A DNA stretch of 64,000 bases, from the NCBI GenBank assembly GCA_001599715.1, contig BCHU01000019.1:19170-83169 (forward strand). The letters are read 5' to 3'. The notes beneath the pieces are model-generated. The model did no database searches, was not told the DNA's origin, and saw only the letters and a list, made by a program, of their open reading frames with translations. This document shows positions 23,252 to 35,909 of the stretch, in pieces. The position numbers and the translations under genes were made by a program. Numbering within the stretch: position 1 is the stretch's first letter; the number at the start of each line of letters is the position of its first letter. This stretch comes from Phaeotremella fagi. Taxonomy: Eukaryota; Basidiomycota; Tremellomycetes; Tremellales; Phaeotremellaceae.

Positions 23252-26200
23252 ATGCCTTCAAGAAAACCTTCAACCTCGGCTTCTGTCATTTCACCAGAAT
23301 CAATTTCACTTTCACCTGATGGTGTTTTCACTACCGGTACCACTGGCACCACTCCTGGTGGCGGAAAAGAGAAAGAGAAAGAAACTTTTGCTTGTACATA
23401 TCCAGCATGTGGACAGGTGAGTTCGGAGTTCAATCCCACGATCGCTTCAACTAATTTCATCCACTACAAGTCCTACAGTCGTATGGAATATTTAAAAAGA
23501 CATCAACGTAAACGTAAGTTCCTACTTTCATTCCACCCCTAACCATCCCAGATCAAGACGTACGCCCGTTCCAATGTAAAGATTGTACGAAAGCGTTTGC
23601 AAGATCCGACGTCCTCCTTCGTCATCGTAGAAGATGTCATCCAACACCACCTCCACCAGATCGATCAGAAAATTCACCACCAGGTCATCATCGTACCCAT
23701 CCATCTGTACCCATTTCATCGTCGCGTACAGATGCCAGGGAACTTTCCCCAGTCAAGAACAACAGTAGGAAACATCCGAGACGCGAGAGTTCTTTTGATA
23801 ATCAACGTTCGAGACCTCGACTTGATCTTGGTAATCATAATGGAAACGATGAAATGGACGAGATTGAAGATTACCAAGAGATAGGTTACAGTCGTAACTT
23901 AGAAGATCAAGTTTATTCGTTCAATTCATCAAGCTACTACCCAGGTAGTTTGGCTGAATCATCAACCTACACACCACATCTCTTACCAATGTTCCAACAA
24001 CAACCTCAAAACAACCATCACAACCAACACGACCCTAATCATCTGGAGGACGCTTCGGTCCTTTTATCAATGGCTTATCCAGGTGGTTTACCTAATCAAC
24101 CAGCCGCCTCTAATCAAAACAATACCATCGATCCAATGGTAGCCGGTCAAAGGGTCGTACCAGATTGGGCAGGTGGTCAAACGATCAACATGATGATGGA
24201 AGCCGCTAACGCCGCTATGGAACAGAGATCTGAAAATTTAGCTTCAATCCCGTCAGTGGATTTTAATCCAAAAGATACGGCGGTTTTACCAGAGAGTCTC
24301 GGTGGTTTACAAGGAACCATGAACTGGTTAACCGGGTTTTCAGGTAAAGACACGAACAACGCTACTGATTGGGTAAGTCAATTATCGAAGAACTTGCACT
24401 GACATCAGCCGCTGTTCACTGGAGTTCCTGATCCTAAACCTCAATCTCCTTATCCACTGTCGTCGATCTTTTCACCGTCGGCTTTTGGGATGGCACCGTT
24501 TACTTCTGTTCAACCTAATCAAACCATCGAAACCATCAATTTCAACGGTACCGACGAGGAAGATCTGTCACAAGATCAAGCCATCATGTCGATTCTAGAT
24601 CAATTAGCCATGTTCGACGTCCCTCAAACCCGAACCAATCCAAATCCAGAACGTCCGTTACTCAGAATAGGTCATGAATTCATTGTCAAAAAAGCAGGTG
24701 GTGAAATCAGCAGCAACAGTCGATTTTAGTAGGTCCATTTAGTGTTTTGTGCTGACCAATTAGTCTACCTGCTGAAAGATTTGCTGGATGTTATCAAATC
24801 CCTCATTGGTCACTTCCACCTATGCGTACACTTTCATTAATGGCTTCAAGGACTTTCAACACTGTGTTGAATCATTTCCCATTCGTTCATTCACCAACAT
24901 TCAGATTAATAGATACAGCTGCATGTCTGGCTTTTGCTATATGTACGATTGGCGGTATAAGAACCGGTGTTCAACCAGGTGATTTACCTCCTGGAAGTTA
25001 TATTCCACCGAGACAGGATACTGGGAATAGCATTGATGGTCCGTTACCCACCGGTCGTGGGTGGGAGAGTATCTATAAATCTAATTGGGCCGGGGAGAAT
25101 GGTGGGATTTTAGGTAATCCTGCTAATGGTGAGGAAGAGATTCAGGATGATGTGGAAGAATGGGGAAACGGTCAAGTCGTTAGACACGAAAAGACTAATA
25201 TGCTCGTGAAGGTGGGTAAAGGTTATGAAGGTGTTACTGATTAATTAGTCATTCGCCCTAGCTCAAGGTGTTTTGATGACGGAGTATAACGTCGCTCTAC
25301 TCCAAGCGTTGATTCTTTATCATGCGCCATACTTTTTATCCGAAGATGAAAGGGAACGGGCACATGCGAACATGTTTTTAGGAACCATCGTGAATGTAAG
25401 GATAGAATCATCACATTGACTAATCCCCAGATTACTCGCCAAATCGGTTTCTTCACACCCGAGTTAGAACATTTCGAACTTGAGATCACCCTCCCTCTAA
25501 CACCATACACACCGAACGAACTCGATCGAGCCTGGAAAAGATGGATTCAACTTGAATCACGTCGACGAACGGCTTATCTAGTCTATCATCTCGATACCGT
25601 TTCAGCTCTCGAATCCAACATCCCACCAGTCCTCACGTCATGTGAACTGGCGTACATCCCCCTCCCAGCCCCTGATACACTTTGGAAAGCCGAATCCGCC
25701 GATGCCTGGCTAGCAGCCGTTAAAACCTATCGTCCAATGAATCTAGACGAGGCAATGAGAAGAATCTTCTTCTTACCTACTTTCGGGGCTTTCGATAACC
25801 TCCACGAAAAAGCTGATACCAAATTCTACAATTTGTTGAACGAAAGTGATTACGGTCCTTTCGCTAGGGTTGCCATGGTGATCACTCTACTTAGGGGAGT
25901 GATGGATATCGGTGAAGGGAAGAGGGATAGAGGTGATTGGAGGGATCTGACTGATTTATGGGTTAGTTGTTCTTGGTTGAGACCTTCTAAACGGATTATT
26001 GGGATGGACGGGAAGGATTTGGGATTGATCACGAAAGAGAGTTTGAGACAGAGATTCTCGATGGGTTTGGAGAGGGTACGTTCTGGGCTTTAACTTGGTT
26101 TGGATTCATTACTGATATATATATTTAGTGGAGACAAGGCTGGGATTTCGATTCGTTATGTCTCTCACCGCAATCACCCCAAACAAGCACCTGCGATTCA

Positions 26201-26557
26201 GTCTCACCAATCTCCTTCTCCCTCGATGGCGGCGGTCTATCAAATTCAAACGCCAACACCCCAGCGTCGAGTACCGGAAGCAGTACCAGCGCAGGTTGTA
26301 AAACCAAGGACAACAAGATCAAACTCAATTACTGCGAAGAGGCACTACCGTTCTATTGGCTCGCGCAGGCTCTGTTGAATGTACTGAATATGGGCAATCA
26401 GGTTGATGGGTGGAACGCGTTTAGTGGGATCAAGTATGGTGAGATGTTGAAGAGTGCTAGGTTGTTTGTGAGTCCGTTTTTTTAGTTTGGGATGGGAGGG
26501 ATACTGATGGTTATGACTTAGACTAGGATGGGTGAAGGTGTTCCTGGTGCCGTTTAG
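23252..26557 (+). CDS. C2H2 zinc-finger regulator with Fungal_trans domain
   Basis: Nine exons (23252-23416, 23471-23513, 23552-24372, 24409-24728, 24764-25211, 25249-25395, 25431-26075, 26129-26467, 26522-26557) give 987 residues. Two tandem C2H2 fingers lie at residues ~46-100 (FACTYPACGQSYSRMEYLKR, then FQCKDCTKAFARSDVLLRH). A Gln/Asn-rich activation-type region follows. From about FYLPAERFAGCYQIPHW onward it matches the fungal-specific transcription factor middle homology region (RLIDTAACLAFAICTIGG, WIQLESRRRTAYLVYHLD). The donor of intron 4 is TA|GTAGGT at 24729, which looks like a stop codon; splicing there restores Tyr and the frame. Target genes cannot be read from the sequence. Confidence 0.9.
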
Positions 26558-27388
26558 TTTTGATTTTTGATTTTTGATTTTGATTGTTTATTATTCCGTT
26601 TCTCTATCTGCTGTAACCTATTTTAAATGTTCAACTTTGTCCTGTTTCCAATTCATCTTCCCCCTTTTCATTTCCATTCACATTTTCTTTCTATCACAGT
26701 AAAACGGCCGAGTTAGATTCTTTTCTTGTATTGCTATGGATTGTTTGTTCCTTATGTTGAGATTGATTGATGATTCTCACAGATCGATACTTTACTGCAT
26801 CATCATCCTACGACCCAGCCGGAAGAGGTGATGCTGTACCTAATGTGGCACACCTCAAGATAACAAAACTCAGATGTGCAATAATATCGCACAGTATCAC
26901 CTTCCAATCCAAGGAATTTATCTTCCAATTACTGGTCCACATTAACAAAAGATAAGTGACCTCACATACAGTACTCGTACTCGTACTCCTATCCGTACTC
27001 ATACGTCTCCTCCGAAACTCCCGGCCGGAATACAGTCCCACCTAAAGAGAGATAAGCTTGACTAAAACATGAAGGGTGGAGGTCAAATTCGATCACAGGT
27101 GATTCCCAATGAATTTTATCTTACCCTGGTGGGTTTGCTCCGCAATTGGGTTGATAAGCACGATGTATGTTATCATTTTATGATGAAAGATACATGCCGA
27201 GTGGGTCTTGGTCAACTAAAAATAGACTAAGTTTATGGGTAATTGGTATATGCACTTACTGCACTCGTAACGGTACAGACGGAGTTGACCGCTGGAACTT
27301 GTGTTGAGGCATTCAAAAAGTACTATAAAATGGTACAGTATGTTGAGAGAAACTGAAGAGAACCCAAGATATCAATCTACTGAATAAG
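26558..27388. other. Intergenic, promoter of the peptide transporter
   Basis: Contains a GTACTCGTACTCGTACTC run near 26972 and several GTAC-containing words. No protein-like frame beyond chance. Confidence 0.5.
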
Positions 27389-29660
27389 ATGGGTGAGTGA
27401 AACCACCGTATACTGTAAGGACAGTCCAACTGAAACATCTCTCAGCTGCCACAGATTCAGATCTCATCAGAGACTACGTGCTCACAGGAGCCGATGGTGA
27501 ACATGTCATCTCACCCGACCATCACGAACACCCCAACGAGAAAAAAGAAGTCAACGTTAATATCTTAGGAATCGATGGGATCGAGTACGAAGTCCCAACT
27601 GAGGAAGAACGATTGAGACTTCGTAAAATCCCCGGACACGTTAATGTTGCAGGTTACATGCTTTGTTTCATCGAGGGCGCCAATAACGCTTCGTATTACG
27701 GTGTTAGTGGTGTTTTCACGAATTTTATTCAGAGACCTTTACCAGTTGGTGGCAATGGTGCTGTGAGTCCCAACCCTGGTTCGCACTGTACTGTACAGGT
27801 ACAGTACAGTACTGATCTAACGAGGATAGGGAGCACCACCAGCTGGAACTCAAGAAACTGCCGGTGCGTTGAATCTAGGTCTACAAACGGCTACCGCTCT
27901 CACTGTGTTGTTCTCGTTCTTGGCGTACTGTACCCCGCTTCTGGGTGGGTATCTGGCAGATACTAGATACGGTCGTTACAAAGCTTTGTGGATTGGGGTT
28001 ATCATAGGTTTCTTCTCTCATATCCTTTTAGTTATTGGTGGGTCGATCTCTCTCACAGCTTCGAAGCACGCTCGCTCATTCGTGAATTAGCCGCGATCCC
28101 AAGTGTCATCACAGCTGGACACGCTATTGCACCCTTCATCATCGGACTTTTAACCCTAGCGTTTGCATCTGGCTTCATCAAACCAACGATCGCACCCATG
28201 ATAGCTGATCAATCAACCGTCAAAAGACAATATATCAAAATCCTTCCATCAGGTGAAAGAGTTATCGTTGATCCTGGAGTCACCGTCGAAAGAATGTTGT
28301 TACTATACTACTGGGCTTCTAATTTGGGTGATTTCTTCTCCATCGCTACTTCTTATGCTGAGAAGAGAATCGGTTTCTGGTTGGCTTAGTAGGTCAATTC
28401 AGCTTTTGTGGCTGATCAAAACAGTCTTCTCCCTGGTATCGTCTACATGTTCATGCCATTCTGTTTGATCTGGGTACGATCCCGTATAGTCCTCTATCCA
28501 GCTGCCGGTTCATCCGTCGGTGACGCTTTCAAAGTAACAGGTCTAGCCCTAAAGAAATCACATGGTATCAACATCAAACCTGAAATTTGGGAATCGATCA
28601 AACCAACGGCTTTAAAAGCTAGTGGTGAATACACCGTCCTTGAGTCCAAGAAGAAGACAGGTTGGATCAGTTGGGACGATCGATTCGTTGATGAGGTTAA
28701 AGCTACTTTGAGAGCTTTTAGGGTTTTCATCTTCTTCCCGATTTGGTATTTGGCTGATGGGGGGACTAATTCGATTTTAACTAATATGGCCGGTTCGATG
28801 ACTACCAATGGGTTACCTAGTATGTCTTCCGTTTTTCGATCGGATAAGGAGTACTGATACGCAACAGATGACCTTTTGAGTAATTTCAATCCTATATCTA
28901 CAGTGGTCGCCATCCCTATTTACAATTATTTCTTGTATCCGACTTTAAGAAAGATGGGGATCGATTTCGGACTTATACCTAGAAGTGAGTGAAAACTTTC
29001 TTGATAGCCAACATTAACTTTTTTCTACTCAGTCTGCGTTGGATATCTCATTGGAGCAGTTCTTAACGCCGTTGGAGCTATTCTTCAATGGAGAGTTTAT
29101 GTAACGAGTCCATGTGGATATTATGCTACAGAATGTACGATCGGTAGCGGGGTTTCACCATTAGTAAGCGTCCGGATTCCTGGGTGGAAAGTGACTAACG
29201 AATCAGTCCGCTTGGTGGGTAATGATTCCGTTCTGGCTTCAACCCCTCGGAGGGATCTTTATCAGTGTCAGCGGTAGGTCATACGAATTGTGACTGAACG
29301 ATACTGACGATTGTTGGCTGATAGCCTACGAAATGGCTTACACAATGACACCACCACGAATGAAGGGATCCATCATAGCAGTCGTCTTCTTCACCAGTGC
29401 ATTATCTCAAGCAATCCTCGAAATCTGTTCACCAGCTTTCAAAGATCCTAATCTAATCTGGCCGTTGTATGTGTTACATTCCACTTGGTTATGATAAATG
29501 CTGAATACGGTATCGTAGTGTAGGAATCGGTATCGCAAACGTTTTAGCGTCAGGGGCTAATTACTATTTCTTCCATGATCTGAAGGCTCCTGAGGAAACT
29601 GATCTTCATAGAATGGATTTGACGGAGGAAGAGATTGCACAGGGTAGGACTGTTGTTTAG
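27389..29660 (+). CDS. PTR2: Proton-coupled di/tripeptide transporter, PTR2 family
   Basis: Ten exons (27389-27392, 27446-27762, 27830-28037, 28091-28388, 28425-28819, 28868-28984, 29033-29163, 29207-29273, 29325-29466, 29519-29660) give 606 residues. POT/PTR2 proteins import small peptides at the plasma membrane. Typical blocks: FIEGANNASYYGVSGVFTNF in TM1-2, YLADTRYGRYKALWIGVIIG, FASGFIKPTIAPMIADQ, ERMLLLYYWASNLGD, and AYEMAYTMTPPRMKGSI near TM10. The first exon is four nucleotides. Intron 4 is only 36 nt and its donor, TA|GTAGGT at 28389, mimics a stop. Intron 2 carries a near-perfect 24-bp palindrome. About 60 cytosolic residues precede TM1. Confidence 0.93.
27786..27809. repeat. Palindrome inside PTR2 intron 2
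   Basis: Perfect 11-bp arms (CTGTACTGTAC and its complement) separated by AG. It can form a hairpin in the pre-mRNA. The same GTACAGTAC word occurs in several intergenic spacers of the window. Confidence 0.9.
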
Positions 29661-30313
29661 TTTTGGAGAGGTGGATAGGACGGATAAGATTGGTTCTGAC
29701 TGTTAGAGGTCCATGTTTGTTGTAGATGACTAGAGTTGTGCTGTGATTTTTAGATAGGTTCGAGGAAATGTAAACAGTTGTTCAAACTCCATGTGTCAGC
29801 GCAACCCAGAAGAAACGAGGGAGCGCTCCCCAATTGAGCTGATGCGCTTGCGTCACTTTCTTCCACTGTTCTCCCTCAGCATTTATGGCCCCATTGATTC
29901 GTCCCTCTGATCCAAAACAAGAAATTAAGTCTCTTCATCCTATTCGGCGCAGACTACAAGAACATCGAAACGCCACTTCCTTGTAGACTTGCCCGTGGCC
30001 GAAAAACACTGGCAATTATGACAATGATCGATAAAGTACGAGTAGCTTACTCACCTGATCTTCAGAAAGATTCCCAATGCACTTGGAAAGCGTGCAAGAT
30101 AAACAATCTTTCATTACAATGATGCAATTTATCGGGCTAGGGAAGATTCTGACCGTCGGGCTTTCTGATTATCAACATTATGTGTCAGCTAATCTTCCCT
30201 GGGTGGAGGTTTATTCCCAATGGTGACAAAGTGGCTATTCCTCAAATTCAAAGTATAAAAGTGAGGTTCAAAACACTTCAAAACAACTCCTATTCTCTTC
30301 ATCAAAATACAAT
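29661..30313. other. Intergenic, promoter of the reductase gene
   Basis: Includes a TGCGTCAC word at about 29850 (CRE/AP-1-like half). No gene seen. The 50 bp before the next start are CA/TC-rich, as in fungal leaders. Confidence 0.5.
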
Positions 30314-31509
30314 ATGAGTGATAGACTTGAAAAAGGTGATTTAGTCCTGGTTACAGGTGTTACTGGTTTACTCGGAGCGTAAGTGGCACTTACTGTATTG
30401 TTTGGTTAATATCGAATATCTCTAATGCTCGATGACTCCTTTAGGTCAGTTGCGGATGCATTAGCAGCGTACGGACTCAAGGTTAGAGGAGTTACTAGAG
30501 ATGCTTCGAAAGCTTTAGCCCTCCAAGAAAAAGTCCATGGTCTCTATGGAAAGGATTCATTCGAATTGGTCGAGATCAAAGATGCCACAATTCCAGGAGC
30601 TTACGATGCTGCTTTAAAAGGTGATTTTGTTTGTACTTGTACAACGCTGACAATATCTTTGCAGGTACTAAAAGTCTTATCCATCTTGCCATCGACCTTA
30701 TGGGCACTTTTACAGCATCCGATGTCGACGCCGCTATCAACAACGCTGTACTCATGACTACAGGTATTCTTGATTCGGCAGCCAAAGTCCCCAACTTCAA
30801 AAGTGCTGTTATCACTTCATCAGGTGTAGCTGTTTACAACTCACCTGAGAAAGATATCGAGCTGTCACTTGACGATTGGAATGAAGAGTCCGTTCGTCAA
30901 GCTTATGCATTAGATGCTAGTGATCCAAGGAAAGGTGGTGCTATTTATGGAGCTAGTAAAACTAAATCTGAACAAGCTGTTTTCGAATGGGCAAAAAAGA
31001 ACAAGGTAGGTTTGATGCTTCTGAACAAGTAATCACTGCTAATCCCCCTTCAGCCCTCCTTCGCAGTGAACACCGTCTTGCCTCATATGGTCTTTGGACC
31101 ATGGTTCAACCCAGCCGAAGGGATCTATTCTAGTGCAACCTTCGTCAGTAAAGTATTCCAGAACGACCTGGAAAACAACATGATGATCCCAATCTTCCAA
31201 ACGCCATATTGGTCGATCGACGTTCGTGATGATGCGATCATCCACTTAGGTGCATTGTTGGCTCCCGATGTCAACACCCAACGTCTTTGGGGAGCTACAA
31301 ACCCTCCAGTAATGTTGAATCAGATACTTGATATTTGGCATAAAGCTTATCCAAATCAACAATTGCCTGAGAAATTCGATCACCCTCAACCCAAGAAGCA
31401 GACTTTGGATAACTCTTTGAGTCTTGATTTGATCCAACGATATGCTGGAAGAGGTCCTTTGTCTCTGGAGCAAACTTTGGTCGATATGGTCAAACCTTTT
31501 GCAAAGTAA
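30314..31509 (+). CDS. Extended-SDR NAD(P)H-dependent reductase (Gre2/dihydroflavonol reductase-like)
   Basis: Four exons (30314-30378, 30445-30620, 30665-31005, 31054-31509) give 345 residues. The glycine-rich nucleotide-binding motif TGVTGLLG is near the N-terminus (residues ~14-21) and is followed by VRGVTRD, where the Arg favours NADPH. The catalytic Tyr-x3-Lys is in IYGASKTKSE, preceded by the Ser block AVITSSGVAVYN. The block VNTVLPHMVFGPWF matches the family's substrate side. Such enzymes reduce aldehydes or ketones, for example methylglyoxal; the real substrate cannot be told. It is probably cytosolic. Confidence 0.9.
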
Positions 31510-31830
31510 ATGGAAGCTTTGAATTTGAATGGGTAGTGGAACAAGTGGAACGCATGGAGGCAGGTTTTGTTTGATTGATAAGATGTGAAGGGGTATAGTG
31601 CTTTCAATTATTGATGTACCGTAACATGCACTGATATTGAGTTGGGTTTTCCACCTGGGTGACACATGCACAAGTGTAGAGCCATACAGTGGAACAGACC
31701 TATGTCCGAAATTCTAATCCTTTGTAGTTCATTTGCTTTAGAAGACCACTAAATTGAAGAGACCGATACAGTACTGATTTGATATTTCCTTGTCCTTCTT
31801 TCTTTGAACTTCATCACTCAAAATTTCAAC
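31510..31830. other. Intergenic
   Basis: Promoter of the second F-box-like gene; nothing else seen. Confidence 0.5.
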
Positions 31831-33075
31831 ATGTCTTACATATCTCGAGCAAAGTTCTCTGAAGACCGAAAAGATCTTCCACATGAACTTTGGTTCAAGA
31901 TCATCGACGTTCTTCCTCGTCCAACACCTACAGATCTTCGCGGCAAGTATTGGTCAGACTTTAGTCAAAATGATCTTTTCAATTTACTACAGACTAGCCA
32001 AGTAAGTTGATTGATTCTCCTTATGATATTTGAATGGAGGATGATGATCATTTAGGTCATGTACGAACGTGTTTTCCCGGTACTTTACAAGAAGGTGTTC
32101 GCAAATAACTTCAAAAGTCTATTTTTCGGAATCGGTCCAAAGAGTTCAATGGTGGGTGATCGTAAGACAAGCAAAAAAGAAATTCTGTTGAGTTGTATGA
32201 CCGAGCTCACATGGATCAGACGTCGAGTTACACGTCGATGGGAGAGGTTAAGTGTTGGCTTATCTGAGGATCAGTTTAGAGAGTTTTCTAAACACCTTCT
32301 AGAAGCTGATATTGAAGAGTATGAGTCATGGAAAAAGGGGTTCGAGGATCTCAACTATATTACAGATAAACAACTCTTCAAGAACCTCAAAAAACTTGTC
32401 ATCAACCCAACTTATCTGATCGCTGCATGCAAGACACTTGACGAGGAAGGGGTAGCGCTAGACAGCGAGACAAAGGATATCATCAAGGAAGCCGGCTCTT
32501 TGAGTGACGGACTCACACAACAAATAATGGAAGCAACTACGCCAATTGTCGATCTTTCAAATATGGACACCATCTGTATCTCTGATTCCTACAATATACC
32601 AAGTGTCACTTTAGACATTGTTCTCAACAACAAAGAAAGTGAACCTCTTCAACTAATTTATCACAGCTTCGACCTGGGGATGAAGAAAACTAAGGGTAAC
32701 CCTGTCACTGCTGGTGTCAATAATGTTTACTTCGTTTCTCATACCTTTTCTGCGGATAATTGTTTTAATTCCTTAAAACGCTGGACCAGTCAATTACCGA
32801 TCAAAATGAACGCTACCGCCGACAAATTCATGTCTGCCAATAAGACAGGCGAGAGTAGAGAATCAATCATTGAACGTTTAGCTTCACGAACTTCAATCAC
32901 ATTTTACAGTCCCCTGAATGCAGAGAAATTCTCCGCATACTGGACAGATAGGGATCTTTGGGTGGAACAGGTTGCGCAAAAGCTTACGGAGGAGATTGAG
33001 ATTGAATATCGTCCCTCAAAAATAGATTTCAAGTATTATGACGAGTGGAAACCTTGTTCGGGTTGTGGATGGTAG
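31831..33075 (+). CDS. F-box-like protein, lineage-specific family (copy 2)
   Basis: Two exons (31831-32001, 32056-33075) give 396 residues, with the intron at the same place and phase as in copy 1 (1611-2938). The F-box-like start is KDLPHELWFKIIDVLPRP, then VMYERVFPVLYKKVF. Later blocks shared with the family include PLQLIYHSFDLG, NNVYFVSHTF, IIERLASRTSITFY and a terminal Cys pair (CSGCGW). It would act as a substrate receptor of an SCF ubiquitin ligase if the F-box is real. No other domain is seen. Confidence 0.75.
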
Positions 33076-33442
33076 TTTAAACCATAGATTAGGGTTTTTA
33101 GAGGGGTAGATTAGAAAGCTGTGTTGCTCTTGGTCACGACTGTGACTTTTGGAACCAAGGAGATGGGAGGTTTGATCAAATTGATGATTGATGATTGAAA
33201 GGGGAGATAGAGTGTTTGGTAATTGAGTTAATGGAAGAACGGGATAGGATTGTAATGAATAACTTTAGTTGAATGCAGATACACGAGTGCGATTGATAGG
33301 AAGCTGTAATAGTGGTGATCCTGTAAATGAATCGAAATGGAAATGCCACCTGTAGCTGCCTCGATCGACAAAGACCAAGACGAAGATCGCCATGACGTAA
33401 AGTGTTGTTGACAAGTTAGTGTAATTTCAAGAACAATCAAAA
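33076..33442. other. Intergenic, promoter of the photolyase gene
   Basis: Promoter of the photolyase gene. No gene or repeat seen. Confidence 0.45.
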
Positions 33443-33631
33443 ATGACAACTCAACTCAACACTCCATTTCCAGTGGTAAGCATACAGCATAATGGCAAGA
33501 GTAATCTACTGGTTCAGAACAGATCTACGTCTAACAGACTCACCAGCTCTAACAGCAGCACTTTCAATACCGAAAATCGAATCGTTAACCCCGATATGGT
33601 GTTTCGATCCCTCCTACGTCTACAACCATAA
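33443..33631 (+). other. Overlapping upstream ORF at the photolyase start
   Basis: An ATG in good context (AAAATGACA) opens a 62-codon frame that overlaps the photolyase start in another frame. If the mRNA begins upstream of it, scanning ribosomes would meet it first, so it could repress translation. The protein itself shows no conserved pattern. Confidence 0.4.
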
Positions 33632-35836
33632 AGTGGGACTAAACCGATGGTCGTTCCTCCTAGAATCGATGGAAGAACTATCATCAGCTCTCACTGCTGT
33701 CAATCCTAAACAAAAACTTCATGTGATTCGTGGGAATCCGTTGAACGTCCTAAAACAATTATTTCAACAATGGAAGATAACTCATTTGGTTTTTGAGGGT
33801 GATTGTAATGGTTATTCTAGAGTTAGGGATAAGAAGGTTAAAGAGTTAGCTGGGAGGATGGGGGTGGAGGTTTTGGAGATTACTGGGAGACATTTGTTTG
33901 ATCCTGTTGAAGTTGTTAAGAGGAATCATGGGAAACCGACAATGACTTTACATCAATGGCAGGGTGTGAGTGTATTTCTTGGGAATTGGAATTGATGCTC
34001 ATCAACATTAGGTTACGAAAAAAATGGGAGATGTACCGAAACCTTCTCCTACTGTTGATCATCTACCTGATCCATGTGATACTACTTTAGATCTAGAACA
34101 ATTTGACAGATATGTTCATGAAGGAATCGATTTGAACGCTGAAATCCGAACAGAAAAGGATACATGTTTTGGTATGTGACACTATAAAGCACATCTCCTT
34201 ATCCGTACTAATCAATATAAAATTTAGATACTCTAACAGGACCAACCAAAGATTTCTCAATCCCAACAATGAATTCCTTAGGATTCCCAGCATCAACAAC
34301 AAGTATAAAAGGCGGTTGTCACCAGGGTCAAATCCGACTCTCAAAATTCCTAGAGAATCACGAATACGTAGCTAAATTCTCTAAACCACATACACCCCCA
34401 ACTTCTTTGGAACCTTCAACAACCCTTCTAAGTCCATATATCAAATTCGGTTGTATAGGTATAAGGGAATTATGGTGGGGTTCGAAGCATTCTGTTGAAA
34501 TTTATAAAAAGGAGAATGGGGGGAAGGGGGTGACGACGGAACCTGAGAACATATTTGGTCAACTTGAATTTAGGGATATGTATTCGGCTGCTGAATTTGG
34601 GTGTGAACATTTTCAGAGGATTAGGGGGAATCCTGTTTGTCGGTAGGTTGTTTAGGTATTGACATGATGTGATTTTGCTTATCAGGTGATTTGTTTAGGT
34701 ATATCGATTGGGGTTTACAGAATCAATATGATGGGGATGGGAATGAGATCTTACCAAGACCACGGGGTGATGAAGTTGATGAAGAGAGATTTGCAGCTTG
34801 GAAAGAAGGGAGGACAGGGTTTCCGTAAGTCGGATTTGAAAAACGACTGTGAGCATATTAACAATCTTACCATCATCCAATCTCAAATCACCTGTATCGT
34901 AACCACATCTACATCACCCTTATTAAAAACACGACCACAGATGGATCGACGCTTGTATGCGCCAACTAAAAACCGAAGGTTGGATCCATCATCTCGCCCG
35001 ACATTCCGTAGCATGTTTCCTGACCCGTGGACAATGTTATATATCCTGGGAAAGGGGGATGGAGGTTTTCGATGGTATGTCTGATTACAATAATTCTACT
35101 AACATGACACAGAGTGGTTGATAGATTGGGATCCAGCTTCTAACGTATGTCCCCCCTTCACTGTTAATCATCTGACAAACGATGAAAAGCCAGGGAATTG
35201 GATGTGGTTATCATGTTCAGCATTCTTCTCTCAGTATTGTAAGTAACCCGTGTTTTCTCACCTTGGAAAAATTGATTTGGATTGACACGACAAACATCAG
35301 TCCGGGTTTATGGATTGGTCTCATGGCCTTCGAAAACTGATACCAGCGGTGCATTGGTTAGGAAATATTGTATGTACCCTTCGAATGAGACGGGTACTGA
35401 CGAGATGTGTTAGGTCCTGAATTGAAAGATTTTCCAGATAAAGTGGGTCATCTCCATCAAACCCAACCACCTCCCTTGTCAATTCAAAACACTGATAGCC
35501 ACGTAGTACATCTACGCCCCACACCTATCTCCCTTAGAAATCCAAAAGAAAGCTTCATGCATCATAGGAACCGATTATCCTTTCCCGATACTAGATGAAA
35601 AGAAAGAAAAAGAGAAATGTATAGCGAGATTGAAGATCGCTTTTGAATGTGGGTTCCATGGGGATAATGAGAAGGTGATTGATGGGAGTGCTGGGGATGT
35701 TTTACGTGAAAAACATGGGGCGGGGGTTGAGGTGAAAGATGAGAAGGAGATTAAGGAGGAGAGGGGTAGGAGGAAGAGGGTTAAAGAGGGGAATACTAGT
35801 TTGGATGGGTTTGTTAAGAGACGGAAAGTCGAGTGA
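33492..35836 (+). CDS. (6-4) photolyase / animal-type cryptochrome
   Basis: Ten exons (33492-33965, 34012-34171, 34228-34642, 34699-34824, 34941-35074, 35113-35144, 35190-35238, 35301-35369, 35414-35442, 35507-35836) give 605 residues. The family repairs (6-4) photoproducts with blue light or acts as a light receptor, using FAD. The N-terminal alpha/beta domain starts [20 protein letters not shown]. The FAD domain shows [22 protein letters not shown], and [14 protein letters not shown]. The paired active-site histidines of true (6-4) photolyases are present in [13 protein letters not shown], and an Asn in [12 protein letters not shown] sits where flavin N5 is contacted. The tail (last ~85 residues) is Lys/Glu-rich and ends KRRKVE, a likely nuclear signal. 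Repair activity is favoured by the conserved histidines but not proven. Confidence 0.93.
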
Positions 35837-35909
35837 TGGTGGGTGTTTGTTTTTGGATGTATTAGGTACAATTCATGATATTCGTGATTCGTTCGTTATC
35901 ATACAGCTC

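Noticed and set aside
27988..28090. Frame reading through PTR2 intron 3.
   Set aside because: It keeps a frame by chance; splicing G|GTGGGT to TTAG|CC restores a continuous membrane helix.
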